From CBDFHJ01 sp965247635 (GTDB taxonomy: Bacteria; Chloroflexota; Dehalococcoidia; Lucifugimonadales; Australimonadaceae), in the NCBI GenBank assembly GCA_965247635.1, contig CBDFHJ010000005.1:25238-89237 (forward strand): a stretch of DNA of 64,000 bases. The letters run 5' to 3'. Under the pieces are notes generated by a model. The model ran no database searches, was not told the origin of the DNA, and saw nothing but the letters and a program-made list of their open reading frames with translations. The position numbers were made by a program, and so were the translations under genes. Positions 27,195-36,394 of this stretch are shown piece by piece. Position 1 is the stretch's first letter, and every line of letters begins with the position of its first letter.

Positions 27195-27656
27195 ATGGCA
27201 CGTCTCCCGTACCAGGTTCTGGTATTTCCGTTTCGGCGCGACGAGGACGGCGCGATTAAATACGCTGTCTTCGAGCGGGCTTACGGCGGTGGTTGGGGGG
27301 CCATTACCGGCGGCGGTGAAGAGGACGAGTCTCCGCTGGAAGCGGCCGAACGCCAGGCGATTGAGAAGGCGGCAATTCCGCTGGAATCCGAGTTCTTGGC
27401 CTTGGCGTCGTTTGCCACCGTCCCCGTCGAGGCGGTGGCTGGCTTCCTACCCTGGGGCCCCGAGATCTTAGTAATGCCGGAGTACGCCTTTGCGGTGGAG
27501 GTGGACCAAACGCGCGAGTTCGTGCTTTCCGGGGAGCATTGGGGGTATCAGTGGCTCGACTACGATCCGGCGCAGAGGCGACTGGTCTATGACCCCCACA
27601 AGAACGCCCTGTGGGAGCTTAACTACCGGCTAAAGCGAAAGGGCCAGGCAACCTAG
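27195..27656 (+). CDS. Nudix-like protein with degenerate Nudix box
   Basis: 153 residues. Similar over its length to the intact Nudix protein at 41480-41950 (SPFRR/FPFRR start, KxALWEL.xRL end). The box at residues 39-61 keeps G39, E45, R53 and E57, but E54 is Gln, E58 is Lys and G60 is Ala. Two of the metal-binding glutamates are thus lost, so hydrolysis is doubtful. It may bind a nucleotide or act as a regulator. It lies behind the terminator of the candidate small RNA. Confidence 0.8.
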   Translation: MARLPYQVLVFPFRRDEDGAIKYAVFERAYGGGWGAITGGGEEDESPLEAAERQAIEKAAIPLESEFLALASFATVPVEAVAGFLPWGPEILVMPEYAFAVEVDQTREFVLSGEHWGYQWLDYDPAQRRLVYDPHKNALWELNYRLKRKGQAT

Positions 27657-27752
27657 ACGGCTTGCGGGCCCTTCGGGCAGTTCCTAAAATAGAATGAGCT
27701 AGGTCACTGGGCGTCACGTTACGACGTCCAGCACGGCGGATTAGCTTGAGGT

Positions 27753-27828
27753 AGGAGTGTAGCTCAGCTGGTAGAGCAGCGGTCTCCAAAACCGCAGGCC
27801 GGGGGTTCGAGTCCTCCCACTCCTGCCA
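27753..27828 (+). tRNA. tRNA-Trp (CCA anticodon)
   Basis: Cloverleaf: acceptor AGGAGTG/CACTCCT, D arm GCTC..GAGC, anticodon stem GCGGT/ACCGC with loop CTCCAAA (anticodon CCA), T loop TTCGAGT, and an encoded CCA end. All stems pair. Confidence 0.95.
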
Positions 27829-28031
27829 AAATTTGTTCCATCGTTATCCCCGAATAGCCCCACGTTAACGCTACTATCATTGGCTAGCCAGCCACTAACC
27901 AGCAGCTTCCGGCCCGCGATTGCCTTGGAATCGTTTCTCTACTGGCGTAAGGTTCACGGTAACCCGAAACGAGCTGCAACCCGGCGGGGACACTCTCTAG
28001 AAGGAGGTCTCCAAGGGCAGGAGGCGCCGAT

Positions 28032-29432
28032 ATGGCACTGGAAGCGGGACTGGAAAGCGGCAGTTGGAAGAACGTCGGCTTGGTGGACCGGCCCAAGGGC
28101 TTAGTCAGCCGCGATATCTTCGTGGACGAAGAGCTGTACGAGATCGAGAAGGAGCGCGTCTTCGCCCGCTGCTGGCTCTTTGTGGGCTTTGCGGACCAGG
28201 TAAGGAAGCCGGGCGACTACTTCATCTCGCGCATGGGGGAGGAGTCGGTGATCCTGAGCCGGGACCGGGACAACACGATTCACGTGTTCCTGAACTCGTG
28301 CCGTCACCGTGGGATGAAGGTGTGCCGGTACGACGAGGGGAACACGCCGGTGTTCACGTGTCCGTACCACGGGTGGAGCTACGCGGGTGATGGGTCGCTG
28401 GTGGGAGTACCGCGGTACAAGGACGCGTACCGGGAGGAGCTGGACAAGAGCCAGTGGGGGCTGGTCGAAGTCGCGCAGATGGAGAACTACAAGGGCACCA
28501 TCTGGGCGACGTGGGACCCGAAGGCACCCTCTTTCCTCGACTACATCGGTGACAACGAGTACGGCATCGGGCTATGGATGGGCAAGCCGGACGGCTCCGA
28601 GCCAGACTTTGAGGTGCTAGGGGTCCTCAAGTGGCTGTTCTCGTCGAACTGGAAGTTCGGCGCCGAGAACTTCCTGGGCGATGGCTACCACGGTATTCCG
28701 ACCCACCATTCAGTCCAGATTGTGGGCATCAACCCCGGCGGAGGGCAGGGCCGTCAGACCGGCGCGCTATTGCGGATGGCAACTGAGTCCACCAACTTCA
28801 ACGTGACGCACCATGGCTCCGGGCGCCTCAACGTGTGGGTGATGCCGGAGGACTTTCCCTATGTACCCAGCTACCCGAACCAACCTCCAGCGGTAGAGGA
28901 GTACTACCGCTCCTCATACGAGCGCCGCAAGCAGGTGATGGGCAAGCACTGGCGGACCAATGCGATGAACGGCAACGTCTTCCCCAACACCACCCAGGGC
29001 ACCCACATGAGCATGTGCGTGTGGCACCCCCACGGGCCCGATGTCACCGAGTGCTGGCGCTGGTACTACGTGCACCACGACATGCCGCAGGAAGTGAAGG
29101 ACATGCTGCGCCACTACTACATGCGCTATGGCGGTCCGGTGGGCCTGACGGAGATGGACGACATGGAGAACTGGAACTACGCCCACAAGGCGAGCAAGGG
29201 TACCATAGCGCGGCGTTACCCGTACGAGTACTCCTTGGGACTGAGCCGGGAGCAAAGGGGCCACCCGCTGCTGGAGGAGTTCGGGTTCCCCCTGAACGCT
29301 ACGGTCACCGTATCGGCAGGGTCAGGCGCATTTGGCGCCCCGACGGAGCAGAACCAGCGAGGTGCCTACGACTTCTGGGTGCAGCTGATGCAGGCGGAGA
29401 GCTGGGACGACCTGCGCCGGAAGGGTTTCTAG
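28032..29432 (+). CDS. Rieske non-heme iron oxygenase, alpha subunit (paralog 1)
   Basis: 466 residues. Starts at ATG 28032 with a GGAGG-rich leader. The Rieske [2Fe-2S] ligands are Cys90-x-His92 and Cys110-x2-His113. The catalytic iron site has Asp217, His220 and His225 in GDGYHG..THH, and the carboxylate in DDMENW (Asp376/377), as in biphenyl-type oxygenases. It activates O2 to hydroxylate an aromatic or cyclic substrate. No beta subunit, ferredoxin or reductase is adjacent. Closest paralog in the window: 54770-56170. The stop shares CTAG with the convergent aldo/keto reductase. Confidence 0.92.
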   Translation: MALEAGLESGSWKNVGLVDRPKGLVSRDIFVDEELYEIEKERVFARCWLFVGFADQVRKPGDYFISRMGEESVILSRDRDNTIHVFLNSCRHRGMKVCRYDEGNTPVFTCPYHGWSYAGDGSLVGVPRYKDAYREELDKSQWGLVEVAQMENYKGTIWATWDPKAPSFLDYIGDNEYGIGLWMGKPDGSEPDFEVLGVLKWLFSSNWKFGAENFLGDGYHGIPTHHSVQIVGINPGGGQGRQTGALLRMATESTNFNVTHHGSGRLNVWVMPEDFPYVPSYPNQPPAVEEYYRSSYERRKQVMGKHWRTNAMNGNVFPNTTQGTHMSMCVWHPHGPDVTECWRWYYVHHDMPQEVKDMLRHYYMRYGGPVGLTEMDDMENWNYAHKASKGTIARRYPYEYSLGLSREQRGHPLLEEFGFPLNATVTVSAGSGAFGAPTEQNQRGAYDFWVQLMQAESWDDLRRKGF

Positions 29433-30388
29433 CCCGCTTCCCTTACCGAGGCGTCGATCCGTGCCATCAGCTCGGGCTCAAGAGGACCCATGGCCTCGGC
29501 GGCCAGGCACTCGCTGAGCTCCGCTCTGTTTTTGACTCCGAGCACGACGGTCGAGACGCCGCTCATGGATAGCGCGTATCGATGGGCCAACGAGGCCGGT
29601 GATTCGCCAAGCTCCGCCGCCAGCGCACGAAAGGGCGCCGCTCGCCGGTAGTCCGCCTGGTCTGGGTGGTCGTCGGGCAACGGACGGTCGAAGGCGTCCG
29701 TCAGAGCGCCGGCCTGCACCGCGCGGATACCCATGACGCCGACCCCACGCTGCTGAGCAGCCGCGATGATGTCGCGGGGCCTGGCCGGCCCATCGAAGCG
29801 TTGCAGGCCGCCGGGTGAGTCCAGCAGGTTTGTTATCACCTGCATCACCGTGGGTGCGACCCCGGAGTTGAGCAGGTCGATGAGCATGCTTGGCACGCCG
29901 ATACCCGTCAGACCCCAGGCGCCGATCCGGCCGTCCGCGATCAGGCGCTCGAAGGCCGGGACGGCTGCCTCCAGCAGTATTGACTGGGATGTGGCGCGTT
30001 CGTCTGACTCATCCGCCACCGATACGATAGTGTTGTGGACGAAGAACACGTCTACGCGCTCAAGCCGCATGCGCTCGAAGCTTTCGGTGAGGCTCTGCTC
30101 CAATCGGGGGAAGACGTCCTGGGCGGGCGGATTGCCCAGCCTGCACTTGGTTGTGATGCGCACGCCGGCCGGGAGCTTGCCCTCAAACGCCTTACCGACA
30201 ACCCTTTCCGCCTCTCCGTCGCCGTACGTCGGCGCTAGGTCAAGAAGCGTCACCCCAGCGTCGGCCGCGGCGCGGGTCGTGGCGATGGCTTCTTCCTGGT
30301 TCGTCGGGCCCCACACCTGCCCGATGCCACCACCGCCAAGGGAGAGGGCGCTGACGTGTCCGATCCGTCCAAAGGGCCGGTACTGCAT
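29429..30388 (-). CDS. Aldo/keto reductase
   Basis: 319 residues. The tetrad Asp50, Tyr55, Lys81 and a His in VFFVHNT are visible, and GVKNRAELSE is the C-terminal cofactor region. It resembles bacterial AKRs annotated as L-fucose/D-arabinose dehydrogenase-like or dehydrogenases of cyclic alcohols; the substrate is unknown. Convergent with the Rieske oxygenase, with a 4-bp overlap of stop codons. Confidence 0.9.
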   Translation of the reverse strand: MQYRPFGRIGHVSALSLGGGGIGQVWGPTNQEEAIATTRAAADAGVTLLDLAPTYGDGEAERVVGKAFEGKLPAGVRITTKCRLGNPPAQDVFPRLEQSLTESFERMRLERVDVFFVHNTIVSVADESDERATSQSILLEAAVPAFERLIADGRIGAWGLTGIGVPSMLIDLLNSGVAPTVMQVITNLLDSPGGLQRFDGPARPRDIIAAAQQRGVGVMGIRAVQAGALTDAFDRPLPDDHPDQADYRRAAPFRALAAELGESPASLAHRYALSMSGVSTVVLGVKNRAELSECLAAEAMGPLEPELMARIDASVREAG

Positions 30389-30498
30389 GGGCCCAATGGT
30401 ATCGGCGAGACCGATGGCCGGTCAAACACCGCAGGGGACCGCGAGGGCAACGCGTTCAGGGTTCTCAGGGACCAGTGCAAGGTTCAGCGGCCTTAGGG

Positions 30499-31865
30499 AG
30501 GTTACGTCAATAGGTGTGTAAACGACATCAGGCAGCGACCTTCTCAGCCGTTGATTCAATGGTGATTCCATCCGCATACTGTGCACCAAGATAGACGTCT
30601 TCGATCAACTCAGGGGCCTTCAGACGCCTGAAGCGCTGTTCGGCGACCATCAACACTTTCCAGATCACCGCTATCGCCCGATCGACCCTCTTGTAGCGCT
30701 TGGCGGCATCGGTCCGAAGCCTGAGGGCCGCGAAGGGTGATTCTACCGGGTTCGTCGTGCGAAGGTGCCCCCAGTGCTCCTTTGGGAAGTCATAGAAGGT
30801 GACCATGCGGTCCCAGTCCCGCTCCAAGGCCTCTGAGGCCGCCTCGTAGGAATGGTCGCCGCACCACCTGGTGAACACCGTCCTGAGCCGCTCAGCCTCT
30901 GTCCGAGTCGGCGCGTAGGGGATAGTACGCAGCATGAGCTTGGCCTGGTCCTGTTGTCGCTTTGGAAGCTTGGCGAGCACGTTTACGATCTTGTGGTTCC
31001 AGCAGCGTTGCTCTGCCGCCTGCGGATAGACGTTGCGCAGAGCTCCCCAGATGCCCAGGTGTCCGTCCCCAACCACCAGCCTCGGGCACTCCAGCCCGCG
31101 GCGCCTCATGTCCCTGAGCACATCGGACCAGTTCTCTGTGGACTCCCTGTATCCGGGAACAGCGCTCACCACCACCTTGCTCCCGTCGCTCAGGGCCGCC
31201 ACCACCACCAGTACTGCCGCCTTCTCCTTCTCAAGACCAGCCTTGACGTAGACTCCATCCACCCACATGTAGACCACTTCCAGGTCATCTAGGGGCCGGC
31301 TGCGCCATTGGGCAAGCTCATCGTTCCACTTGGACTTCAACCGGGCCACCGTGCTCGCCGATACCGGTGCGTCCTCTCCCAGCAGCCCCCGCAAAGCCAG
31401 ATCGAAGTCGCCTTCGGATAGACCGTGCAGGTACAGCTCGGGGATCAACTCAGCAACCTTCCTGGTCCTGTTGACGAACAGCGGCAGCAGCCGGCTCTCG
31501 AACTGCTCCTCGGTATCGCGGACTCGCGGCCGCCTCAGCTGTATCGTTCCCGAACTCAGCGTAAGCCTCCGGGCTCTGCCGTATCCGTTCCGATAGCCGG
31601 TATCGTTGTCCGAGTCGGATCTGAGCGCCGACTTCGCCCTTCCCAGAAACGCCGTCACCTCCTCCTCCAGCAACTCCTGGATCAGCCTCTGGACCTGGCT
31701 TCGCACCCAATCCTCCAACTGCTCCCACTCCGGCCTTGACTCCGACCTACTCTCAGTGCTTTCCTTCCTCATGGGCGGTCTATCTCCTCTCTTGGGCCTC
31801 GAGCCCGTGTTGTTCAGAGAGAGGGTACACCGCCTGACTGTTTACACACTTTTTGAAGATACCTC
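30499..31865 (-). mobile_element. IS256-family element, copy B (1367 bp)
   Basis: The same ends as copy A. The flanking octamers differ (CCTTAGGG on the left, CAAAATAC on the right), so no target duplication remains and DNA next to it was deleted or rearranged. It truncates the HAD gene on its right side. Confidence 0.93.
30528..31772 (-). CDS. IS256 family transposase, copy B
   Basis: 414 residues and intact in length. Differs from copy A at two conservative sites near the C-terminus: WKVLMVAEQ instead of WKMLMVAEQ, and ADGITIES instead of ADGIAIES. The DDE and C...H residues are unchanged, so it is probably active. Confidence 0.95.
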   Translation of the reverse strand: MRKESTESRSESRPEWEQLEDWVRSQVQRLIQELLEEEVTAFLGRAKSALRSDSDNDTGYRNGYGRARRLTLSSGTIQLRRPRVRDTEEQFESRLLPLFVNRTRKVAELIPELYLHGLSEGDFDLALRGLLGEDAPVSASTVARLKSKWNDELAQWRSRPLDDLEVVYMWVDGVYVKAGLEKEKAAVLVVVAALSDGSKVVVSAVPGYRESTENWSDVLRDMRRRGLECPRLVVGDGHLGIWGALRNVYPQAAEQRCWNHKIVNVLAKLPKRQQDQAKLMLRTIPYAPTRTEAERLRTVFTRWCGDHSYEAASEALERDWDRMVTFYDFPKEHWGHLRTTNPVESPFAALRLRTDAAKRYKRVDRAIAVIWKVLMVAEQRFRRLKAPELIEDVYLGAQYADGITIESTAEKVAA

Positions 31866-32259
31866 CAAAATACTGAAGTAGCCCTACACGACCTAGGGTC
31901 ATCATCATTTTGACGACTGGCCCATTGGATGCCACGCACATTGGGATACCGGCAGCGGCAACTTTCTTCACGACTTCAGAGACTCCGCGAACAGCTCGAA
32001 GCTCCTTATCAAGCTTAATTTGAGCCTGAGCATGACACGCATTGGTGAAATCGACAGGCAACGCCCTGCCTAATCTCCTTTCGATTTCAGTTCGTAGGTA
32101 GTGGTCAGAGGTACCAGAGAATTCTCGCGCTATGTCTGCGAGAGACAAAATGAGCCCTAGTGATGCAAGCAGGTCACGGATGACCACGTATTCGATTTTC
32201 TCGCTGTCAACCAGGACACCATCGCAATCGAATACGATCAGTCTCGGCTTGATCATCAA
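31866..32259 (-). pseudogene. HAD-family hydrolase truncated by IS256-B
   Basis: The N-terminal 131 residues of a beta-phosphoglucomutase/phosphoglycolate-phosphatase-like HAD protein. Motif I DCDGVLVDSE and motif II VASNG are present. The sequence stops in GRVGLLQYFGG at the IS end, so the Lys and acidic motifs III/IV are gone. Beyond the IS no in-frame continuation was found. The reading frame runs into the IS for 27 unrelated residues. Almost certainly inactive. Confidence 0.85.
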
Positions 32260-32337
32260 GCTCGCCGCCCAGCAGGAGTTCGTCTGCTTTTCTTGTTTAC
32301 CCAGAAGTTTGTCCGACTACCTCCCCACGAGACGGCC

Positions 32338-33141
32338 TCAGCGCGTGGCCATCAGCGAGAACGTGAGGGGCAGCCTATCGAAGGGAGGCGACAGCATCCA
32401 CCAGCCACGGTCATCGCGGGTCATGGACGGGAACTGGCGCCACGCCATCCCCTCGTGCTCGTGCAGCCAGAGGACCCGTAGTCCGGCGTTGGACAGCGCG
32501 CTGACGACGTCTCCAAGCGTGTGCGACCACTCGTAGGTGCTTGTCGTTAGTGTAGTGCTGGGGTCGGCGTAGTCCGCATCAGGCTCGTCGAACAGTACCG
32601 GTTCTTTGCTCGGAAGGAATTCGGCTGCGAGGTACAGATTCCCCTCGCTATCCTGCGCAAGTAGCCCTGGGGTCGGGTGACCCTCTACCATGTAGAAGGT
32701 CCCGCCGGGCCTCAGGGACCGGGCGATGACCTTCGCCCACGCGTCGAGGTCGGGGAGCCAGACCAGGACGCCGTAGGAGGTGAAGACGACGTCGAACTGC
32801 TCATCGAGAACGTAAGGAAGCTCGTACACGTTGGTCTCTATGAAGCGCGCGGGGATGCCAAGCTCTTCGGCTAGGCCGCGGGCAACGGCAAGGGCCCCCG
32901 TCGAGAAGTCCACGCCCGTCACAACGGCTCCCGCCCGCGCCCATGAGAGCGTGTCGAGGCCGAAGTGGCACATCAGGTGCAGGAGCGTCTTGCCCTTTAC
33001 GTCGCCTAGCTCCTCGACCTCGATACGCTGTAGCGAGCTCCTGCCCGCTTTGAACGCGGGCACATCGTAGAATGCCGACTGGACGTGGATAGGCGTCACC
33101 TCGGCCCAATGCGCTCGATTTGCTTCGAAGAAGCGCTCCAT
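32338..33141 (-). CDS. Class I SAM-dependent methyltransferase
   Basis: 267 residues. It has the motif I variant LLHLMCHFGLDT (residues 53-64), Asp78 in VTGVDFS for the ribose, and LRPGGTFYMVEGH as motif post-II. The LxCHFG variant is typical of a bacterial methyltransferase subgroup of unknown substrate. It transfers a methyl group from SAM, probably to a small molecule. Upstream of the truncated HAD gene, on the same strand. Confidence 0.88.
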   Translation of the reverse strand: MERFFEANRAHWAEVTPIHVQSAFYDVPAFKAGRSSLQRIEVEELGDVKGKTLLHLMCHFGLDTLSWARAGAVVTGVDFSTGALAVARGLAEELGIPARFIETNVYELPYVLDEQFDVVFTSYGVLVWLPDLDAWAKVIARSLRPGGTFYMVEGHPTPGLLAQDSEGNLYLAAEFLPSKEPVLFDEPDADYADPSTTLTTSTYEWSHTLGDVVSALSNAGLRVLWLHEHEGMAWRQFPSMTRDDRGWWMLSPPFDRLPLTFSLMATR

Positions 33142-33430
33142 GGCGTCAACCTACCCCACGAGTACCGATTAATCAACCGGAGAGGCCGCCAGGGGCTAGA
33201 GGCCTGAGTAGGATTAATCCCACGCAGTTCGTTGCCAAAATGTTGCCAAGACGGTTGCGTGCAGGCTGGGGCTCTCGTGTGGCTTGCGGTCGCGCGGGAT
33301 TAGGATGGGGACAGCCAACTGTAGACCGTCAGCGATAATGGGACACATATAAGGGTAGGAAAACCCGAGAGTCGGAGGGTGGTGTGAGCTCCTGAAATGA
33401 GGGTAGAGCTACCCACAGAAAGGAGCAGAT

Positions 33431-33838
33431 GTGTCCCAATTAGAAGTAAGCAAAGCAGAGGCCGCCGAGGAACGAAGCGAGCAGACCAGGTCTTTCGTCC
33501 GCACAGTGAAGGCGGCTGCCCGACGTAAGTACACCCCCGAAGAGAAGATCCGAATTGTTCTGGAGGGCTTCCGCCGCGAGGTCACAGTCAACGACCTGTG
33601 CCGGCGGGAGGGGATCAAGCCCCACTCCTACTACTCGTGGACCAAAGAGTTCATGGAGGCGGGCAAGGAGAGGTTGACCCGTGACTCGGTTCGGGACGCC
33701 ACTCAGCATGAGGTAGGGCAACTCAAGCGAGAGAACGGGGAACTCAAGGAGCTAGTGGCCGATCTGTCGCTGGAGGCGTACCGTCTCAAAAAAACGGTCA
33801 TCCCCATGCCCCAGGACGCCACCGGTACCAGCGGATGA
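33431..33838 (+). CDS. IS3 family transposase OrfA
   Basis: 135 residues from GTG 33431, with AAGGAG upstream. A helix-turn-helix (KYTPEEKIRIVLEGFRR, then VNDLCRREGIKPHSYYSWTKE) is followed by a leucine-zipper-like helix (LKRENGELKELVADLSLEAY). It binds the IS ends and, after -1 frameshifting at the A7 run, would be fused to OrfB as the active transposase. OrfB lies in the -1 frame and is open from the A7 run. Confidence 0.93.
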   Translation: MSQLEVSKAEAAEERSEQTRSFVRTVKAAARRKYTPEEKIRIVLEGFRREVTVNDLCRREGIKPHSYYSWTKEFMEAGKERLTRDSVRDATQHEVGQLKRENGELKELVADLSLEAYRLKKTVIPMPQDATGTSG

Positions 33839-34770
33839 GCGCCCCGGAGAAGGCAGAGGTAGTTACCAAAGTATCCTCGTCTCCCCTCCCCAAGCGAAAG
33901 GTCCTCAGAGAGCTGGGCATCCCTAAGAGCACCTACTACCGGTGGCTCAGACGCCAAGACCAACAAGGACTTGAGGACCGACCAGGAGGCGATCAGCCAC
34001 CATGGAACCGTCTTACTATTCAGGAAGAACGCTCAGTCCTGTTATCAGCCAGGGAGATGCCAGAGCTGAGCTGCCGTCAGCTGGCCGCGGGGATCACCGA
34101 CAACCAGGGCTTCTCAGTCTCAGAGTCCAGCGTCTACCGTATCCTGGGCAGGGAGGGCCTAGTGAAGAGGCCTGAGATGCGGTTGGCCGCGGGGAAGGAG
34201 TACCACCTCAAGACCACAGGACCTCACCAGATGTGGGCCACCGATGCCTCATACTTCAGGGTGGTTGGGTGGGGCTACTACTACCTGGTCACCGTTATGG
34301 ACGACTACTCCCGCTTCATCCTGGCTCACAGGCTTCAGCAAGATATGACGGCCGACTCCTTCATCGAGGTGGTCCAGGATGCTGTGGACACGACCAGCAT
34401 GGACCAAGTTCCAGTCACAGACCGCACCAGGCTGCTGAGTGACAACGGTCCAGGCTATGTCTCAAGAGCATTCAGGGACTACCTGGGGATGGTTGGCATC
34501 AAGCACATCCTAGCAACTCCTTTCCACCCTCAGACCAACGGGAAGCTGGAGCGCTACCACCAGACCATCAAACGGGACGTCAACCAGGTGCCTTATGAGT
34601 TGCCCGCCGACCTTGAGGCTGCTATCGCGGCCTTCGTCAGCTACTACAACTACCGGCGCTATCACAAGGCTCTGGGCAACGTGACACCATCAGACGTGCT
34701 CAAGGGAAGACGGCAAGAGATCCTACAACGCAGGAAGGAGGTGAAGGCTCAAACCACCGAACGGCGATGA
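33835..34770 (+). CDS. IS3 family transposase OrfB (rve integrase core)
   Basis: 311 residues. ATG 33835 overlaps the orfA stop as ATGA. The N-terminus has an HTH_21-like region (ELGIPKSTYYRWLRR). The integrase core carries DASYF (first Asp), LLSDNGPGYVS (second Asp) and PQTNGKLERYH (Glu), which form the DDE triad. Looks intact. Confidence 0.95.
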   Translation: MSAPEKAEVVTKVSSSPLPKRKVLRELGIPKSTYYRWLRRQDQQGLEDRPGGDQPPWNRLTIQEERSVLLSAREMPELSCRQLAAGITDNQGFSVSESSVYRILGREGLVKRPEMRLAAGKEYHLKTTGPHQMWATDASYFRVVGWGYYYLVTVMDDYSRFILAHRLQQDMTADSFIEVVQDAVDTTSMDQVPVTDRTRLLSDNGPGYVSRAFRDYLGMVGIKHILATPFHPQTNGKLERYHQTIKRDVNQVPYELPADLEAAIAAFVSYYNYRRYHKALGNVTPSDVLKGRRQEILQRRKEVKAQTTERR

Positions 34771-35064
34771 CGCTACAACAGGGCCCTCAGGGAGCTCGCC
34801 AGACCTCCATCCAGCCCCTGATCTCTCGGCTCCCAATGTGTCCCACTTTTGCTGGTTGCTAACACAGCCAACCCATCGATGCATGTTGGGTAGCCAATCG
34901 TCCACGAACATGCTAGCGTAATCAACCACATGTACTGCTGCTGTATAGCGGCTACCGATGCGATACCAGCCCGTTCATTTGGGTATGCGGAGTGCGAAGC
35001 CGAAAGAACGCTTTCCCCTGCTTGATCTAGCAGCGGTCGAACTCAGGAAAATGGAGGTCTCATT

Positions 35065-36015
35065 ATGCCCATCATACTAGGACTGGCGTCTTCGCATGCA
35101 CCCTCGATAGACCTGTTCAAGGCGGATGAGTGGGAGGCGAGATACCAGATGCGAGCACGGTCTACGCCCCAGCCGCCCGAGGCGGCCAAGGAGACCCCCG
35201 CCGTTATCAACGACTACATCAAACGGGTGGACCGTTCCTTTGGGGTCCTGCGAGACAAGCTGGCCGAGTCGGACGCGGAGCTCCTCATCATCGTCGGCGG
35301 CGACCAGAACGAGATGTTCGACTCCAGCAACAAGGCCTGCTTCATGATCTACCTGGGCGATACGACGTGGGGTCACAACGCCAGCCCGGGTCAGCAGGCG
35401 TCGGAGGAGGATATCGTTCGGCTAAAGGTGGACGTGGAGACCTCCCAACGGCTGCTGAACAAGCTGGTAACCGAAGAGGGGTTTGACGTCTCCTTTAGCA
35501 CCGAGCAGGTGAACCTGGGCAGCCCCGACCGCGGCTTGCCGCACGCCTTCATCCGCCCGTCGCCGTGGCTCATGCCCAACCTGGACATCCCGACCGTGAT
35601 CCTGTACGAGAACACGTACGACGCACCGTCGCCATCGGCGGCACGCTGCTACGAGCTGGGCCGGACGCTTGCACGGCTGCTGAAGGACGACCCGCGCCGG
35701 ATCGCCATCTACGGCTCCGGCGGACTCTCTCACGACCCCGGCGGGCCACGCTCCGGCTGGGTGGACGCACCGCTGGACCGCTGGTTCCTGGACCAGATTG
35801 CCGCTGGCAAGGGGGAGGCCACCAAGGCCATGTACGCCTTCGACTCGTTGACCATGCGCGGCGGAACCGGGGAGGACCGGGCCTGGATTACCGTGGCCGG
35901 CGCGCTGGAGGAGATGGGCAGCCGTGCCGAGGTGATCGACTACCTGCCCGCCAACCACGCGGTCACGGGGTTGGGCTGGGCCTACTGGCCCACCGAAGCA
36001 GCGGCGTCGAAGTAG
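35065..36015 (+). CDS. LigB-type (class III) extradiol ring-cleavage dioxygenase
   Basis: 316 residues, with GGAGGT before the ATG. It resembles the catalytic subunit of protocatechuate 4,5-dioxygenase (LigB) and related enzymes. SSHAP at residues 9-13 (His11) and GGLSHDPGG (His223) hold the expected iron and acid/base histidines. It opens catechol-type rings next to the two hydroxyls, using non-heme Fe(II). No LigA-like small subunit is adjacent. Ring hydroxylation by the Rieske enzymes would make a fitting substrate; this is inference. Confidence 0.88.
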   Translation: MPIILGLASSHAPSIDLFKADEWEARYQMRARSTPQPPEAAKETPAVINDYIKRVDRSFGVLRDKLAESDAELLIIVGGDQNEMFDSSNKACFMIYLGDTTWGHNASPGQQASEEDIVRLKVDVETSQRLLNKLVTEEGFDVSFSTEQVNLGSPDRGLPHAFIRPSPWLMPNLDIPTVILYENTYDAPSPSAARCYELGRTLARLLKDDPRRIAIYGSGGLSHDPGGPRSGWVDAPLDRWFLDQIAAGKGEATKAMYAFDSLTMRGGTGEDRAWITVAGALEEMGSRAEVIDYLPANHAVTGLGWAYWPTEAAASK

Positions 36016-36032
36016 TCACACTTTCCACGATG

Positions 36033-36068
36033 AATGGCCCCGTCCCGGCTTGTCCGGACGGGGCCATT
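36033..36068 (+). terminator. Intrinsic terminator after the LigB gene
   Basis: 13-bp stem AATGGCCCCGTCC/GGACGGGGCCATT with a 10-nt loop, followed by GCTTTCCTTTC. It lies 18 bp after the stop. Confidence 0.85.
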
Positions 36069-36249
36069 GCTTTCCTTTCGTCGCGGCTCGGCATGCAAGA
36101 AGCGGCAGCCAAGCGTGTCTTCAAGGTCATCGGGGCTCTGTGATACGATAGCGCGAACGGCACCCCTGCAAGGGAGGCTGTCAATACGTTGCCAAATTCC
36201 TCAATACCTTGTAGGCAGCACTACTCTGTGTGGCGTCGTTATGACCAAA

Positions 36250-36335
36250 GCCGAAGTGGCGGAATGGTAGACGCGGCGGTCTCAAAAACCGTTGGGGGCG
36301 ACCTCATGTCGGTTCGACTCCGACCTTCGGCACCA
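36250..36335 (+). tRNA. tRNA-Leu (CAA anticodon)
   Basis: Acceptor GCCGAAG/CTTCGGC, anticodon stem GCGGT/ACCGT with loop CTCAAAA (anticodon CAA), a long variable arm (about TGGGGGCGACCTCATGT), T loop TTCGACT, encoded CCA. The 86-nt length fits a type II tRNA. Confidence 0.95.
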
Positions 36336-36394
36336 CGCTAAGGGTTGCGGTCCATCATGGTCCGCCACGACAATACGGAACGGAGGGTACGAAC

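Larger units (their letters stand above)
33320..34864 (+). mobile_element. IS3-family element, copy 1 (1545 bp)
   Basis: Ends TGTAGACCGTCAGCGATAAT (left) and, reverse-complemented, TGTTAGCAACCAGCAAAAGT (right), both followed by GGGACACAT. An 8-bp direct repeat CAGCCAAC flanks it at 33312-33319 and 34865-34872. It contains overlapping orfA and orfB with an A7 slippery site at about 33788-33794. Confidence 0.93.

Noticed and set aside
32132..32536. Plus-strand ORF of 134 codons between the HAD and methyltransferase genes
   Set aside because: Antisense to both genes and without an RBS.
35500..36143. ORF of 192 codons overlapping the LigB-like gene in another frame
   Set aside because: Shadow of the dioxygenase; runs through its terminator.
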